A model generated the notes under the pieces. It did not search any database. It was not told the origin of the DNA and was given only the letters and a program-made list of their open reading frames with translations. Below, piece after piece: positions 53,649-62,055 of a DNA stretch of 64,000 bases (within the stretch, counting starts at the first letter, position 1; each line of letters opens with the position of its first letter). Source of the stretch: Arthrobacter oryzae (lineage in GTDB: Bacteria > Actinomycetota > Actinomycetes > Actinomycetales > Micrococcaceae). Position numbers and translations under genes: made by a program. The stretch lies in assembly GCF_030718995.1 (NCBI RefSeq), contig NZ_CP132204.1, forward strand, positions 4,216,001 through 4,280,000. Reading direction: 5' to 3'.

Positions 53649-55271
53649 GTGACAGACAGTCAGAAATCCGACGAAACAGTAACAGCAGCCTCCGAAGAAG
53701 CCGAGACCGGGGTTCAGGTGGTTGACGACGCGCAGGCGGCCGGCAACGACGCCGCTCCCGAGGCCGCGGCAGAAACGCAGCCAGCAACGCCCGAATCTTC
53801 CGCAACGGAGCCTGAATCCGACGCTCCGGCCACGGAGGAGGCGCCCGCCGAGGAGGCACCCGGTGAGCAGCCCGCCGCCGAGGAGGCACCTGCCACCCCG
53901 GCTCCGGCGCCGCGGCCGGCAGCGCGCCCGGCCCCTTCACCGGCCGCATTTGCTGCCCGGCCGAAGGCTGCGTCCTCTCCTACGGTTCCCGCCCCCGCTT
54001 CAGTCTCCTCTGCTGCCTCACTGGCCGAGGCCGCACGCTGGGGCCGGGTTGAAGGCGACGGCCACGTCTTCCTGACCATCGACGGCGGGGAACACCCCGT
54101 GGGTCAGTACCCGGACGTGAGCGACGAGGAAGCCCTCGGCTATTTCGCCCGGAAGTACGACGACGTCGTGGCCCAGATTGTCCTCCTGGAACAGCGCGTG
54201 GGCTCGAAGGCCCCGACCACCGACATGCAGAAGACCGTAACCCACCTGCGCGAGCAGCTGGCGGAACGGAACATGGTGGGAGATATCCGCGCCGCCGAAG
54301 CCCGCCTCGACACGCTGTCCACCCAGATCGCGGAACTCGAAAAGGCGGAAAAGGCCGAACACGATGCCGTCCGTGCCGCCGAGCTGGCTGCCCGCGAAGC
54401 AATCGTTGCGGAAGCAGAAGAAATCTCCGGCCACGATCCTGCGCAGATCCAGTGGAAGACTTCCAGTGCCCGCATGAACGAACTCTTCGAAAGCTGGAAG
54501 GCTGCGCAGAAGAACGGCGTACGCCTGGGACGAAGCAACGAAGACGCTCTCTGGAAGCGGTTCAGGGCAGCGCGGACTGTCTTTGACCGCCACCGCCGCG
54601 CGTACTTCTCGCAGCTGGACAGCAACAACTCGGCAGCCAAGGCTGCCAAGGAAAAGCTGATCGCTGAAGCCGAAGCGCTGTCCTCCTCCACCGACTGGGG
54701 CTTCGCGGCGGGCGAATACCGCCGCCTGATGGACGAGTGGAAGGCCTCACCGCGGGCCAGCCGCAAGGACGACGATGCACTGTGGGCCCGCTTCCGTGCC
54801 GCCCAGGACGTCTTCTTCACCTCGCGCCAGGCAGCCAACGACGAGATCGACCAGGAATACGGCGCCAACCTGACCGTTAAGGAAGCCCTCCTGGTCGAGG
54901 CGAATGCACTGCTGCCCATCAAGGACCTGGCCGCCGCGAAGAAGGCACTCCAGTCCATCCGTGACCGCTGGGAGGAAGCCGGGAAGGTTCCCCGGGCGGA
55001 CATGAGCCGGATCGAAGCGGGGCTCCGGAAGGTGGAGGACGCCGTCCGCCACGCCGAGGACGAAAACTGGAAGCGGTCCAACCCGGAGACCAAGGCGCGG
55101 ACCAACAGCGCCCTGTCGCAGCTGGAAGCCGCCATTGCGGGGCTGAAGGAAGACCTCGCCAAGGCGGAGAAGGCGGGCGACCAGCGCAAGATCAAGGCCG
55201 CCCAGGAAGCCCTCGAAGCCCGTCAGGCGTGGCTCGACCAGATTTCACGCTCGGCCAGCGAACTTTCCTAA
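53649..55271 (+). CDS. DUF349 repeat protein
   Basis: The 540-residue cytoplasmic protein has a long Ala/Pro/Glu-rich disordered N terminus (about residues 1-135), a short beta-rich segment (RWGRVEGDGHVFLTIDGGE), a coiled coil (about 190-250) and three DUF349 helical repeats. The repeats are recognisable as ARMNELFESWKAAQKNGVRL with EDALWKRFRAARTVFDRHR, then YRRLMDEWKASPRASRKDDD with ALWARFRAAQDVFFTSR, then LQSIRDRWEEAGKVPRADMS. Function is unknown; DUF349 proteins elsewhere have been linked to stress or ribosome-related roles without a settled mechanism. GTG 53649 is 61 bases from the cyclophilin stop. Confidence 0.88.
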   Translation: MTDSQKSDETVTAASEEAETGVQVVDDAQAAGNDAAPEAAAETQPATPESSATEPESDAPATEEAPAEEAPGEQPAAEEAPATPAPAPRPAARPAPSPAAFAARPKAASSPTVPAPASVSSAASLAEAARWGRVEGDGHVFLTIDGGEHPVGQYPDVSDEEALGYFARKYDDVVAQIVLLEQRVGSKAPTTDMQKTVTHLREQLAERNMVGDIRAAEARLDTLSTQIAELEKAEKAEHDAVRAAELAAREAIVAEAEEISGHDPAQIQWKTSSARMNELFESWKAAQKNGVRLGRSNEDALWKRFRAARTVFDRHRRAYFSQLDSNNSAAKAAKEKLIAEAEALSSSTDWGFAAGEYRRLMDEWKASPRASRKDDDALWARFRAAQDVFFTSRQAANDEIDQEYGANLTVKEALLVEANALLPIKDLAAAKKALQSIRDRWEEAGKVPRADMSRIEAGLRKVEDAVRHAEDENWKRSNPETKARTNSALSQLEAAIAGLKEDLAKAEKAGDQRKIKAAQEALEARQAWLDQISRSASELS

Positions 55272-55285
55272 ACACGCTCGCGCCA

Positions 55286-55335
55286 CGTACAGGCCCCCTT
55301 CCGGTTATCCACATAACCGGAAGGGGGCCTGTACG
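55286..55335 (+). terminator. Very long perfect hairpin terminator after the DUF349 gene
   Basis: A perfect 23-bp stem pairs 55286-55308 with 55313-55335 around a CCAC loop. It begins 14 bases after the DUF349 stop and ends about 30 bases before the next gene. Stems this long and perfect are unusual for a simple terminator, although function as one is the most likely reading. Confidence 0.75.
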
Positions 55336-55364
55336 CGTTTGGGGCGGCAGGAAAGGATGGCTGA

Positions 55365-55940
55365 ATGGCTACCCCTTCTCCGGAAATCTATTCCCCCGGC
55401 CGTGTCTTCTCATGGCCGGAACTTCAGGCCATGGCCGCAGACGGCATCCTCAACCAGCTGTATCAGCGCGGGTACGTGCTCCCCGGGACGGCCGCCACTC
55501 CACAGCTGCGGGCGCGTGCGGCGTCGTTCGCAGTCCCGCCGGCCATCCGGCAACGTGTCGTTGCCGGACGCATGACGGCGGCATGGATCTACGGCTGTGC
55601 CGGGGAACCGGACCGGCTGGCGCTCCTCGTGGACGCCACCCGACGTGTCTCGAGCCTGCGGTCGACCCGCGGGTGCACCCTTCACGAAGTCAGGCTCGGT
55701 CCGTTCGACGTCGTCAGCCTGGGCGGCCTGATGGTGTCCAGCCCGCTACGGACAGCGCTGGACATCGCCCTCCACGTGGACGCCGAGCGCGCCCTGCCGG
55801 CCCTGCGGAAAATGCTGGCGAGTCCCGAGCTCGACGTCAGGCTACGGTTGCTCATGCTAGCGGTCGAAGCCACTCCCCGGGTGCCGCACAAGAAGGCGGC
55901 CCTGGAAATACTCTCCGCCCTGAAGCTTGAACCTGGCTGA
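55365..55940 (+). CDS. AbiEi-like winged-helix protein (no toxin partner)
   Basis: The 191-residue protein resembles the AbiEi antitoxin/transcriptional-regulator superfamily. FSWPELQAMAADGILNQLYQRG (shown in part: WPELQAMAADGILNQLYQ) is a winged-helix-like start followed by RGYVLPG, and MTAAWIYGCAGEPDRLALLV with GLMVSSPLRTALDIALHVD are the usual central and C-terminal segments. No AbiEii nucleotidyltransferase toxin lies nearby, so it may be a solitary regulator. It is convergent with relA (35 bases between stops) and follows the strong hairpin at 55286-55335. ATG 55365 starts after AGGA. Confidence 0.65.
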   Translation: MATPSPEIYSPGRVFSWPELQAMAADGILNQLYQRGYVLPGTAATPQLRARAASFAVPPAIRQRVVAGRMTAAWIYGCAGEPDRLALLVDATRRVSSLRSTRGCTLHEVRLGPFDVVSLGGLMVSSPLRTALDIALHVDAERALPALRKMLASPELDVRLRLLMLAVEATPRVPHKKAALEILSALKLEPG

Positions 55941-55975
55941 CCCGGCCAGGGGGCGGCGCGGTGGCCGTCCTGGAC

Positions 55976-58369
55976 TCAGCTGCGCCGCCGGTTGCCGGTG
56001 GTGCGGTAGACGTCGAATACTCCGTCGATGCGCCGCACGGCGCTGAGCACATGGCTCAGGTACTTTGGATCGCCCATCTCGAACGCGAACTTGGAGATGG
56101 CCACACGGTCAGTCGACGTGTGCACGCTGGCAGCCAGGATGTTGACGTGGTTCTCGGAGAGGATCCTGGTGACGTCGGAGAGCAGCGACTTCCGGTCCAG
56201 CGCCTCCACCTGGATCTCCACGAGGAAGACGCTGGACTGGGTAGGCGCCCAGTCCACCTCCACGATGCGGTCCGGCTGGTCCTTCAGGTCTGAGACGTTG
56301 GTGCAGTCCGTCCGGTGCACTGATACACCGGAGCCCCTCGTGACAAACCCCAGGATGGGATCCGGCGGTACCGGCGTGCAGCAGCGTGCAAGTTTCACCC
56401 ACACGTCACCCACGCCGCGGACGATCACGCCGGAGTCGGAATACTTCGTCTTGCTGACCTGTGTGGGGATGCTGACCTCGGTCAGGTCATCCTCGGGCCC
56501 CTCATTGCCGCCGAGGGTTTCAACAAGCCGTTCCATCACCGACTGGGCCGACGTGTGCCCGTCGCCCACTCCGGCGTAGAGGCCGGAGATGTCCACGTAC
56601 TTGAAGTGCTCTGCGACCTCTGCCAGGGCGTCGTGGGTCATCAGCCGCTGCAGGGGAAGGTTCTGCTTGCGCATGGCCTTCGTCAGCAGTTCCTTGCCGC
56701 GGTCGATTGCCTCTTCGCGGCGTTCCTTGCTGAACCACTGCCTGATCTTGTTGCGGGCGCGGGCACTTTTGACGAAGTGCTGCCAGTCCTGGCTGGGGCC
56801 GGCCCCCTCCGCCTTGGAGGTGAAGATCTCCACCCAGTCGCCGTGGTTCAGTTCGCTGTTGAGGGGAACGAGCTTTCCGTTGACCCTGGCGCCGATGGTC
56901 CGGTGGCCCACTTCGGTGTGGACGGCATAGGCGAAGTCCACCGGCGTCGATCCCGCCGGCAGGGCCATGACCTCGCCCTTCGGCGTGAAAACGAACACCT
57001 CGCGGGCGTTGATTTCGAAGCGCAGGGAATCCAGGAATTCGCCGGGATCGGAGGTTTCCTGCTGCCAGTCGACCAGCGACCGCAGCCAGCCCATGTCGCC
57101 GTCACGGGGACTTCCGGGGCCTGCGGCCGTCCGGTTGGGCTGGTCCTTGTACTTCCAGTGCGCCGCCACACCGTACTCGGCCCGGCGGTGCATCTCGTGG
57201 GTCCGGATCTGGATCTCCACCGGCTTGCCGCCGGGCCCGATGACCGTGGTGTGCAGGGACTGGTACATGTTGAACTTGGGCATCGCGATGTAGTCCTTGA
57301 AGCGCCCCGGAAGCGGGTTCCAGCGCGAATGCAGCGTGCCTAGGGCTGCATAACAGTCACGGACGGAGTCCACCAGGACCCGGACACCCATGAGGTCGTT
57401 GATGTCGTCGAAGTCCTTGTCGCGGACGATCATCTTCTGGTAGATCGAGTAGTAATGCTTCGGCCGGCCCGTGATGGTGGCCTTGATCTTCGCCGTCCGG
57501 AGATCTTCGGTGATCTGGTTCCGGATGACGCTCAGGCTTTTTTCACGCTCCGGGGTCCGGTCCCCCACCATCCGCACAATCTCTTCGTACACCTTCGGGT
57601 ATAGCGCCGCGAAGGACAGGTCCTCGAGCTCCCACTTGATGGTGTTCATGCCGAGCCGGTGCGCCAGCGGAGCGAAGATTTCCAGCGTTTCCCGGGCTTT
57701 GCGGGCCGAGGACTCTGCCGAAACGAAGCGCCACGTGCGGGCATTGTGCAGCCGGTCGGCCAGCTTGATCATCAGCACGCGGATGTCCTTGGCCATTGCA
57801 ACGACCATCTTGCGGACCGTTTCGGACTGTGCCGCTTCGCCGAAGCTCACCTTGTCCAGCTTGGTGACGCCGTCCACGAGCATGGCGACCTCGGGGCCGA
57901 AGTCCCTCTTGAGGTCGGCCAAGGTGTAAGGCGTATCTTCAACGGTGTCGTGCAGGAGCGCCGCCGCCAGCGTGGTGCCGCTCAGCCCCAGCTCGGCCAG
58001 GATGGTGGCCACTGCAACGGGATGCGTGATGTACGGGTCGCCGCTCTTGCGTTTCTGTCCCCGGTGGCTTTGTTCGGCCACCACGAAAGCCCGCTGGATG
58101 AGGTCGAAATCCTCTTTGGGGTTGTTCGCCCGGACGGTGCGGAGCAGCGGTTCAAGGATCGGGGAATACGTGGCCGTTCCGCGCCCGGTCAGCCGGGCCA
58201 GCCTGGACCTGGTGCGTTCGCGGCGTCCGGGAAAAGTAGGCCGGAACCCGGAACTGTCAACCGGCACGCCTGCATCCGGGCGTCCGGACGCGACCAAGCC
58301 GGTCTGCGGACCCTGGCCCGGACCTTCCCCACCGTCGGCCGTTGGCGCCGACGTCGAACGTTCTTCCAA
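55976..58369 (-). CDS. relA: RelA/SpoT bifunctional (p)ppGpp synthetase/hydrolase
   Basis: It makes and degrades (p)ppGpp, the stringent-response alarmone. Domains in order: a disordered N terminus (about 60 residues); an HD hydrolase domain with HPVAVATILAELGL and LAAALLHDTVEDTPYTLADL, whose HD pair argues for active hydrolase; a synthetase domain with GRPKHYYSIYQKM and KFNMYQSLHTTVIGPGGKP; TGS (EVFVFTPKGEVMALPAGSTP); a zinc-finger-like RCCTPVPPDPILGFVTRGSG; and ACT (EIQVEALDRKSLLSDVTRIL). TTG 58369 (797 residues) is preferred because AGGGG stands 8 bases before it; GTG 58384 is possible. It follows secD-secF on the minus strand. Confidence 0.96.
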   Translation of the reverse strand: MEERSTSAPTADGGEGPGQGPQTGLVASGRPDAGVPVDSSGFRPTFPGRRERTRSRLARLTGRGTATYSPILEPLLRTVRANNPKEDFDLIQRAFVVAEQSHRGQKRKSGDPYITHPVAVATILAELGLSGTTLAAALLHDTVEDTPYTLADLKRDFGPEVAMLVDGVTKLDKVSFGEAAQSETVRKMVVAMAKDIRVLMIKLADRLHNARTWRFVSAESSARKARETLEIFAPLAHRLGMNTIKWELEDLSFAALYPKVYEEIVRMVGDRTPEREKSLSVIRNQITEDLRTAKIKATITGRPKHYYSIYQKMIVRDKDFDDINDLMGVRVLVDSVRDCYAALGTLHSRWNPLPGRFKDYIAMPKFNMYQSLHTTVIGPGGKPVEIQIRTHEMHRRAEYGVAAHWKYKDQPNRTAAGPGSPRDGDMGWLRSLVDWQQETSDPGEFLDSLRFEINAREVFVFTPKGEVMALPAGSTPVDFAYAVHTEVGHRTIGARVNGKLVPLNSELNHGDWVEIFTSKAEGAGPSQDWQHFVKSARARNKIRQWFSKERREEAIDRGKELLTKAMRKQNLPLQRLMTHDALAEVAEHFKYVDISGLYAGVGDGHTSAQSVMERLVETLGGNEGPEDDLTEVSIPTQVSKTKYSDSGVIVRGVGDVWVKLARCCTPVPPDPILGFVTRGSGVSVHRTDCTNVSDLKDQPDRIVEVDWAPTQSSVFLVEIQVEALDRKSLLSDVTRILSENHVNILAASVHTSTDRVAISKFAFEMGDPKYLSHVLSAVRRIDGVFDVYRTTGNRRRS

Positions 58370-58447
58370 TGAAGCACCCCTCACGACCCGTTAATTATCC
58401 CAGTCTATTCCCGCGGCGGGGCACTTCCGTAACCGGAACGCAGATGC

Positions 58448-58489
58448 GAAGGGCCGGGCACCGTCACGGATGACGGCGCCCGGCCCTTC
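58448..58489 (-). terminator. Terminator of the sec operon
   Basis: GAAGGGCCGGGC (58448-58459) pairs perfectly with GCCCGGCCCTTC (58478-58489), and an inner CCGTCA/TGACGG pair (58461-58466 with 58471-58476) extends the stem. It lies 13 bases past the secF stop, before relA. Confidence 0.85.
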
Positions 58490-58502
58490 ACGGCCGAACA
58501 GT

Positions 58503-59525
58503 TCAGGTTGTTGCGGTCTCCGGTGCGGCAGTTGCCTTCGCGGCCGATTCGGTCCGGCGGCGTTCAACCCGCTCGGCCTGCTTGACCAGCGCAGGTTCAC
58601 CCTGGCGCAGCCAGGCGTACAGCGGGGCTGCGATGAAGATGGTCGCCGCGGTACCGATCAGGATGCCGACGAAGAGTGCCAGCGAGAGGTCCCGCAAGGT
58701 ACCGGCCCCCAGCAGGCCGGCACCAATGAACAGGATGGCACCCACGGGGAGGATGGCCACCATCATGGTGTTGATGGACCGGACCAGCGTTTGGTTGACG
58801 GCAAGGTTGACCTCTTCCGCAAAAGTGCGGCGGGTGGAGGCATCCAGGTCGGCGGTGTTCTCGCGGATCTTGTCGAAGACCACCACAGTGTCATACAGCG
58901 AGTAGCTGAGCACCGTCAGGAAGCCGATGATGGCGGACGGCGTGACTTCGAAGTCGCTCAGTGCATAGACGCCGGCCGTGACGAACATGGTCACGAGCAT
59001 GCCCACCAGCGCTGATAGCGACATCTTCCAGGTGCGGAAGTACAGGGCCATCAGGACGGCGGCGATGACCACGAAGATGACCAGGCCCAGGAGGGCCTGC
59101 TTGGTGACGTCGGCACCCCAGGTGGGACCCACGAACGTGGAGGTCACCTCGTTGTCCGTGACGCCGTACGCGGTGGTCAGCCCTTCCTTGATCCGGAGGG
59201 TTTCGTCATCGGTGAGCTTGTCCGTCTGGATGCGCATGGTGTTGCCGGCAACGTTGGCCACGCGTGGAATGCTGCCCTCCACCACGTCCTGGACGGCCTT
59301 CTCGCCAAGGGACGCTTCCGTGGTCTTAACGTTGGAAACGGTGAATTCGGATCCGCCCCGGAACTCGATGCCGAGGTTGAATCCGCCCTTGGCCACCGGG
59401 AGGAGGACGGACAGCGCCACGGCGACGGCCGCAATGATGAACCAGATCTTCTTGGAACTGACGAAGTTGTACGAGCGCTTGCCCGTATAGAGCTCGTTGC
59501 CGAACGTGGCAAAATTCGTGGTCAT
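58503..59525 (-). CDS. secF: Protein translocase subunit SecF
   Basis: SecF works with SecD to use the proton gradient to pull exported proteins through SecYEG. The 340 residues have six membrane helices and the extracytoplasmic domain between helices 1 and 2. Signatures are GFNLGIEFRGGSEFTV, SDFEVTPSAIIGFLTVLSYS, YDTVVVFDKIRENTADL, and NQTLVRSINTMMVAILPV. The cytoplasmic C terminus is Arg/Ala-rich. The ATG directly follows the secD stop (adjacent bases), so translation is coupled. Confidence 0.97.
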   Translation of the reverse strand: MTTNFATFGNELYTGKRSYNFVSSKKIWFIIAAVAVALSVLLPVAKGGFNLGIEFRGGSEFTVSNVKTTEASLGEKAVQDVVEGSIPRVANVAGNTMRIQTDKLTDDETLRIKEGLTTAYGVTDNEVTSTFVGPTWGADVTKQALLGLVIFVVIAAVLMALYFRTWKMSLSALVGMLVTMFVTAGVYALSDFEVTPSAIIGFLTVLSYSLYDTVVVFDKIRENTADLDASTRRTFAEEVNLAVNQTLVRSINTMMVAILPVGAILFIGAGLLGAGTLRDLSLALFVGILIGTAATIFIAAPLYAWLRQGEPALVKQAERVERRRTESAAKATAAPETATT

Positions 59526-61283
59526 TTACTTGCCCTCCTTGGACGTGCTCTTGGAGGAACCGGCAAGCTGCTCCTGCTTTTCCGCCAGGCGGCGTTCTGC
59601 AATGGTCATCCGGCGCTCCGCTTCAGCTGCCGCGCCGGTGTTCTTGGCGCGCACCACGCCCGGCTTCTCGTCCGGCGTGCGGAGCCTGCCCGCACCGCGG
59701 TAGAGCGGCACGGCACCGAGCCGCTTCGGGTCAAGGCCGGAGAACCTGTGGCCCTCGCCGAAGAACTTGGTGCGGGCCAGGAGCTGCAGGGTCGGGTGGG
59801 TGAACATGAACACGACGATGAGGTCGGCGATGGCCGTCAGACCCAAGGTGAAGGCAAAGCCGCGGACGTTGCCCACGGCGACGAAGTAGAGCACGAGGGC
59901 TGCCAGCAGGTTCACTGCCTTGGACGCCAGGACGGTGCGCTTGGCACGCTTCCAGCCGTTCTCCACGGCGGAGACCAGCCCGCGGCCTTCCCGAAGTTCA
60001 TCGCGGATTCGTTCGAAGTAGACGATGAACGAGTCGGCCGTCTGGCCGATGGCCACGATGAGGCCGGCCACACCGGCGAGTGACAGGCGGTAGTTTTCAG
60101 TCCAGCCCAGGATGGCAATCGCGAGGTACGTCAGCGCACCGGCCACCACGAGGGAGAGAATGGTGACGAATCCCAGTGCACGGTATTGGAAGAGCGAGTA
60201 GACCACCACCAGGAGCAGGCCGATGATGCCTGCGAGCAGGCCCATCTTGAGCTGTTCGCCGCCCAACGTAGCTGAAATCTGCTGTTCACTCTGGATCTCG
60301 AAGCTGATGGGGAGTGCACCGAAGCGCAGCTGGTCCGACAGGGCCTTGGCCGACTCCTCGGTGAATCCACCGGTGATCTGCGGACGGCCGTCAGTGATCA
60401 CAGCCAGCGACCGCGGAGCTGAGATGACCTGGTCATCGAGGACAATGGCGAACTGGGCCTTCGGATCTGAGCCCGATTCACCACCGGCGGCCACGAAGAA
60501 CTGGTACAGCCGTTCGGTGACTTCCTTGAACTTGGCGGTGCCCTGCTCGTCGAACTGGATGTTCACGGCCCACTCGTTGGTGACGGCACCCTGGGCACCC
60601 TGCTGCAGCTGGAAGGAGGAGGACTTGATGTTGGAGCCCTTGACTTCCACCGGACCCAGAATGTACTTGATGGCCGGGGACGTGGCCGTTGCCGGTTCAC
60701 AGGTCACCAGCGGCTTGGCGGGGTCAGAGCGCTCCTGCTTGTCCTGCGACGGGTTGTCGCAGTCGAGGGTCTCGAACTTCTTGTACACCTCGGCCGTGAC
60801 CCAGTTGACGTCGCTGCTGTTGGTCGGTTCGGCCGTCGGCTTGGGGAGCTGGTCGTCCGGCGTCAGGGATTCCGTAGGCACTGCGGCACCGGGACCGGCC
60901 TGGAGCACCGGCCGGAAGTTCATGTCGGCCGAGGCCTGGATGAGGGCGCGGGTCTCCTTGGAAGGCGTACCGGGGAGGCTGACCACCACATTGCGGCCGG
61001 ACTGCGTGCTGATTTCGGCTTCCGCCACGCCTGAACCGTCCACGCGCTGGCGAATGATCGCAACGGCCTGATTGAGCTGATCCTCGTTGATGTCCGAACC
61101 GCCCTCGACCTTGGGCGCCAGGATCATCTGGGTTCCGCCCTCAAGGTCAAGTGCAAGCTTTGGTGCCCAGCTGGCCTGGCCGGAAATGGAGCCGCCGGCG
61201 AGCACGGCAGTCATGACGGCGAGGATAACGCCGAGCCAGACCAGCACCCTGAGTGCTGAGTTTTTGGGGCCAGTACGTGCCAT
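59526..61283 (-). CDS. secD: Protein translocase subunit SecD
   Basis: The 585-residue partner of SecF has one N-terminal helix, a large extracytoplasmic domain with LALDLEGGTQMILAPKV, IRQRVDGSGVAEAEISTQSG and VVSLPGTP, and five C-terminal helices. The C-terminal part has LLVVVYSLFQYRALGFVTIL and AIGQTADSFIVYFERIRDEL, the conserved proton-path region. Between the two lies an added Ser/Thr/Pro-containing stretch (about residues 150-200) typical of actinobacterial SecD. The cytoplasmic tail (about 60 residues) is charged and ends in Ser/Lys repeats. Confidence 0.97.
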   Translation of the reverse strand: MARTGPKNSALRVLVWLGVILAVMTAVLAGGSISGQASWAPKLALDLEGGTQMILAPKVEGGSDINEDQLNQAVAIIRQRVDGSGVAEAEISTQSGRNVVVSLPGTPSKETRALIQASADMNFRPVLQAGPGAAVPTESLTPDDQLPKPTAEPTNSSDVNWVTAEVYKKFETLDCDNPSQDKQERSDPAKPLVTCEPATATSPAIKYILGPVEVKGSNIKSSSFQLQQGAQGAVTNEWAVNIQFDEQGTAKFKEVTERLYQFFVAAGGESGSDPKAQFAIVLDDQVISAPRSLAVITDGRPQITGGFTEESAKALSDQLRFGALPISFEIQSEQQISATLGGEQLKMGLLAGIIGLLLVVVYSLFQYRALGFVTILSLVVAGALTYLAIAILGWTENYRLSLAGVAGLIVAIGQTADSFIVYFERIRDELREGRGLVSAVENGWKRAKRTVLASKAVNLLAALVLYFVAVGNVRGFAFTLGLTAIADLIVVFMFTHPTLQLLARTKFFGEGHRFSGLDPKRLGAVPLYRGAGRLRTPDEKPGVVRAKNTGAAAEAERRMTIAERRLAEKQEQLAGSSKSTSKEGK

Positions 61284-61311
61284 TGTCGATCTTTCTATTG
61301 TTTACGGAGGA

Positions 61312-61346
61312 GCCGCCGGGGTGAGCTTGGCTCACACACCGGCGGC
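61312..61346 (-). other. Strong hairpin between yajC and secD
   Basis: GCCGCCGG (61312-61319) pairs with CCGGCGGC (61339-61346) and GTGAGC (61321-61326) with GCTCAC (61330-61335), giving a long stem with small bulges. It is in the 115-base gap between yajC and secD. It may attenuate or protect the secD-secF transcript, or end part of the yajC transcript. Confidence 0.55.
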
Positions 61347-61398
61347 AGCCCGCGGCCGTCGTTCGTTCTACTTAGCGGGACTTGGCGGGAACGCCGGA

Positions 61399-61881
61399 CT
61401 AGCTGTCTTTCTTGCCTTCGTCGTTGAGACGCTTCAGCGATTCTTCGGGCGTCTCGTTGACGGCGTCAGTGCGGACAGCCTCGGTGCGGTTGACGGCGTC
61501 GGTGCGGTCGGCGTCGTGCCCGGTCAGGGACGAGGCGTCGTCCGGAACAACGGTGGGCTCTTCGGCAGCAACAACCGGCTCAACGATCTTGGTGACGGCC
61601 TGGCGGTGCACGGTGGCCAGGTTGCCCGGGGACAGTTCGATGACGACCTTGTTTTCGTCCTCGTCGATGGAGACGATGCGGCCGTAGAGACCGAAGCTCG
61701 TCATGACCTCGACGCCCGGTGCGAACTGCGACTGAAGCGTTGCCTGCTGCTGCTGGGTCTTCTTGTTGCGGCGGAACATCATGAAGATGAAGACTCCGAG
61801 CATCACGAAGAGCAGGATGGTCATGATGTCGATGCCGCCGCCGGCCTGCGGCTGGGCCTGGGCAGTAATGTGTCCGAACAC
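61399..61881 (-). CDS. yajC: Preprotein translocase subunit YajC
   Basis: YajC binds SecDF at the translocon. The 160 residues begin with a short segment (AQAQPQAGGGID), one membrane helix (TILLFVMLGVFIFMMFRR), then FAPGVEVMTSFGLYGRIVSID and LSPGNLATVHRQAVTKIVEP, diagnostic of the family. The tail after about residue 105 is acidic and has three short near-repeats (DRTDAV, NRTEAV, RTDAV). GTG 61881 matches the short N terminus of homologues; the open frame to 61971 would add about 30 residues without support. Confidence 0.92.
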   Translation of the reverse strand: MFGHITAQAQPQAGGGIDIMTILLFVMLGVFIFMMFRRNKKTQQQQATLQSQFAPGVEVMTSFGLYGRIVSIDEDENKVVIELSPGNLATVHRQAVTKIVEPVVAAEEPTVVPDDASSLTGHDADRTDAVNRTEAVRTDAVNETPEESLKRLNDEGKKDS

Positions 61882-62055
61882 AGGAAGTTTCCGTTCTGTA
61901 CTTGCGTAGCTGGTTGACAGCAACGTCGGCTTCATTTCGGCCCGCCCGGCAGGAAATTCATGCCCGGCCATCGGCGGCCGGAGCCGCCCACAGAAACAAA
62001 GGCCCGAACGTGCCGAGCGTCATCCCAGTCTAAAGGGAAAGTCAGCCGGACGCTG

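Noticed and set aside
55365..55940. AbiE toxin-antitoxin pair
   Set aside because: Only the antitoxin-like gene is present. The adjacent genes are a DUF349 protein and relA, neither a nucleotidyltransferase toxin.
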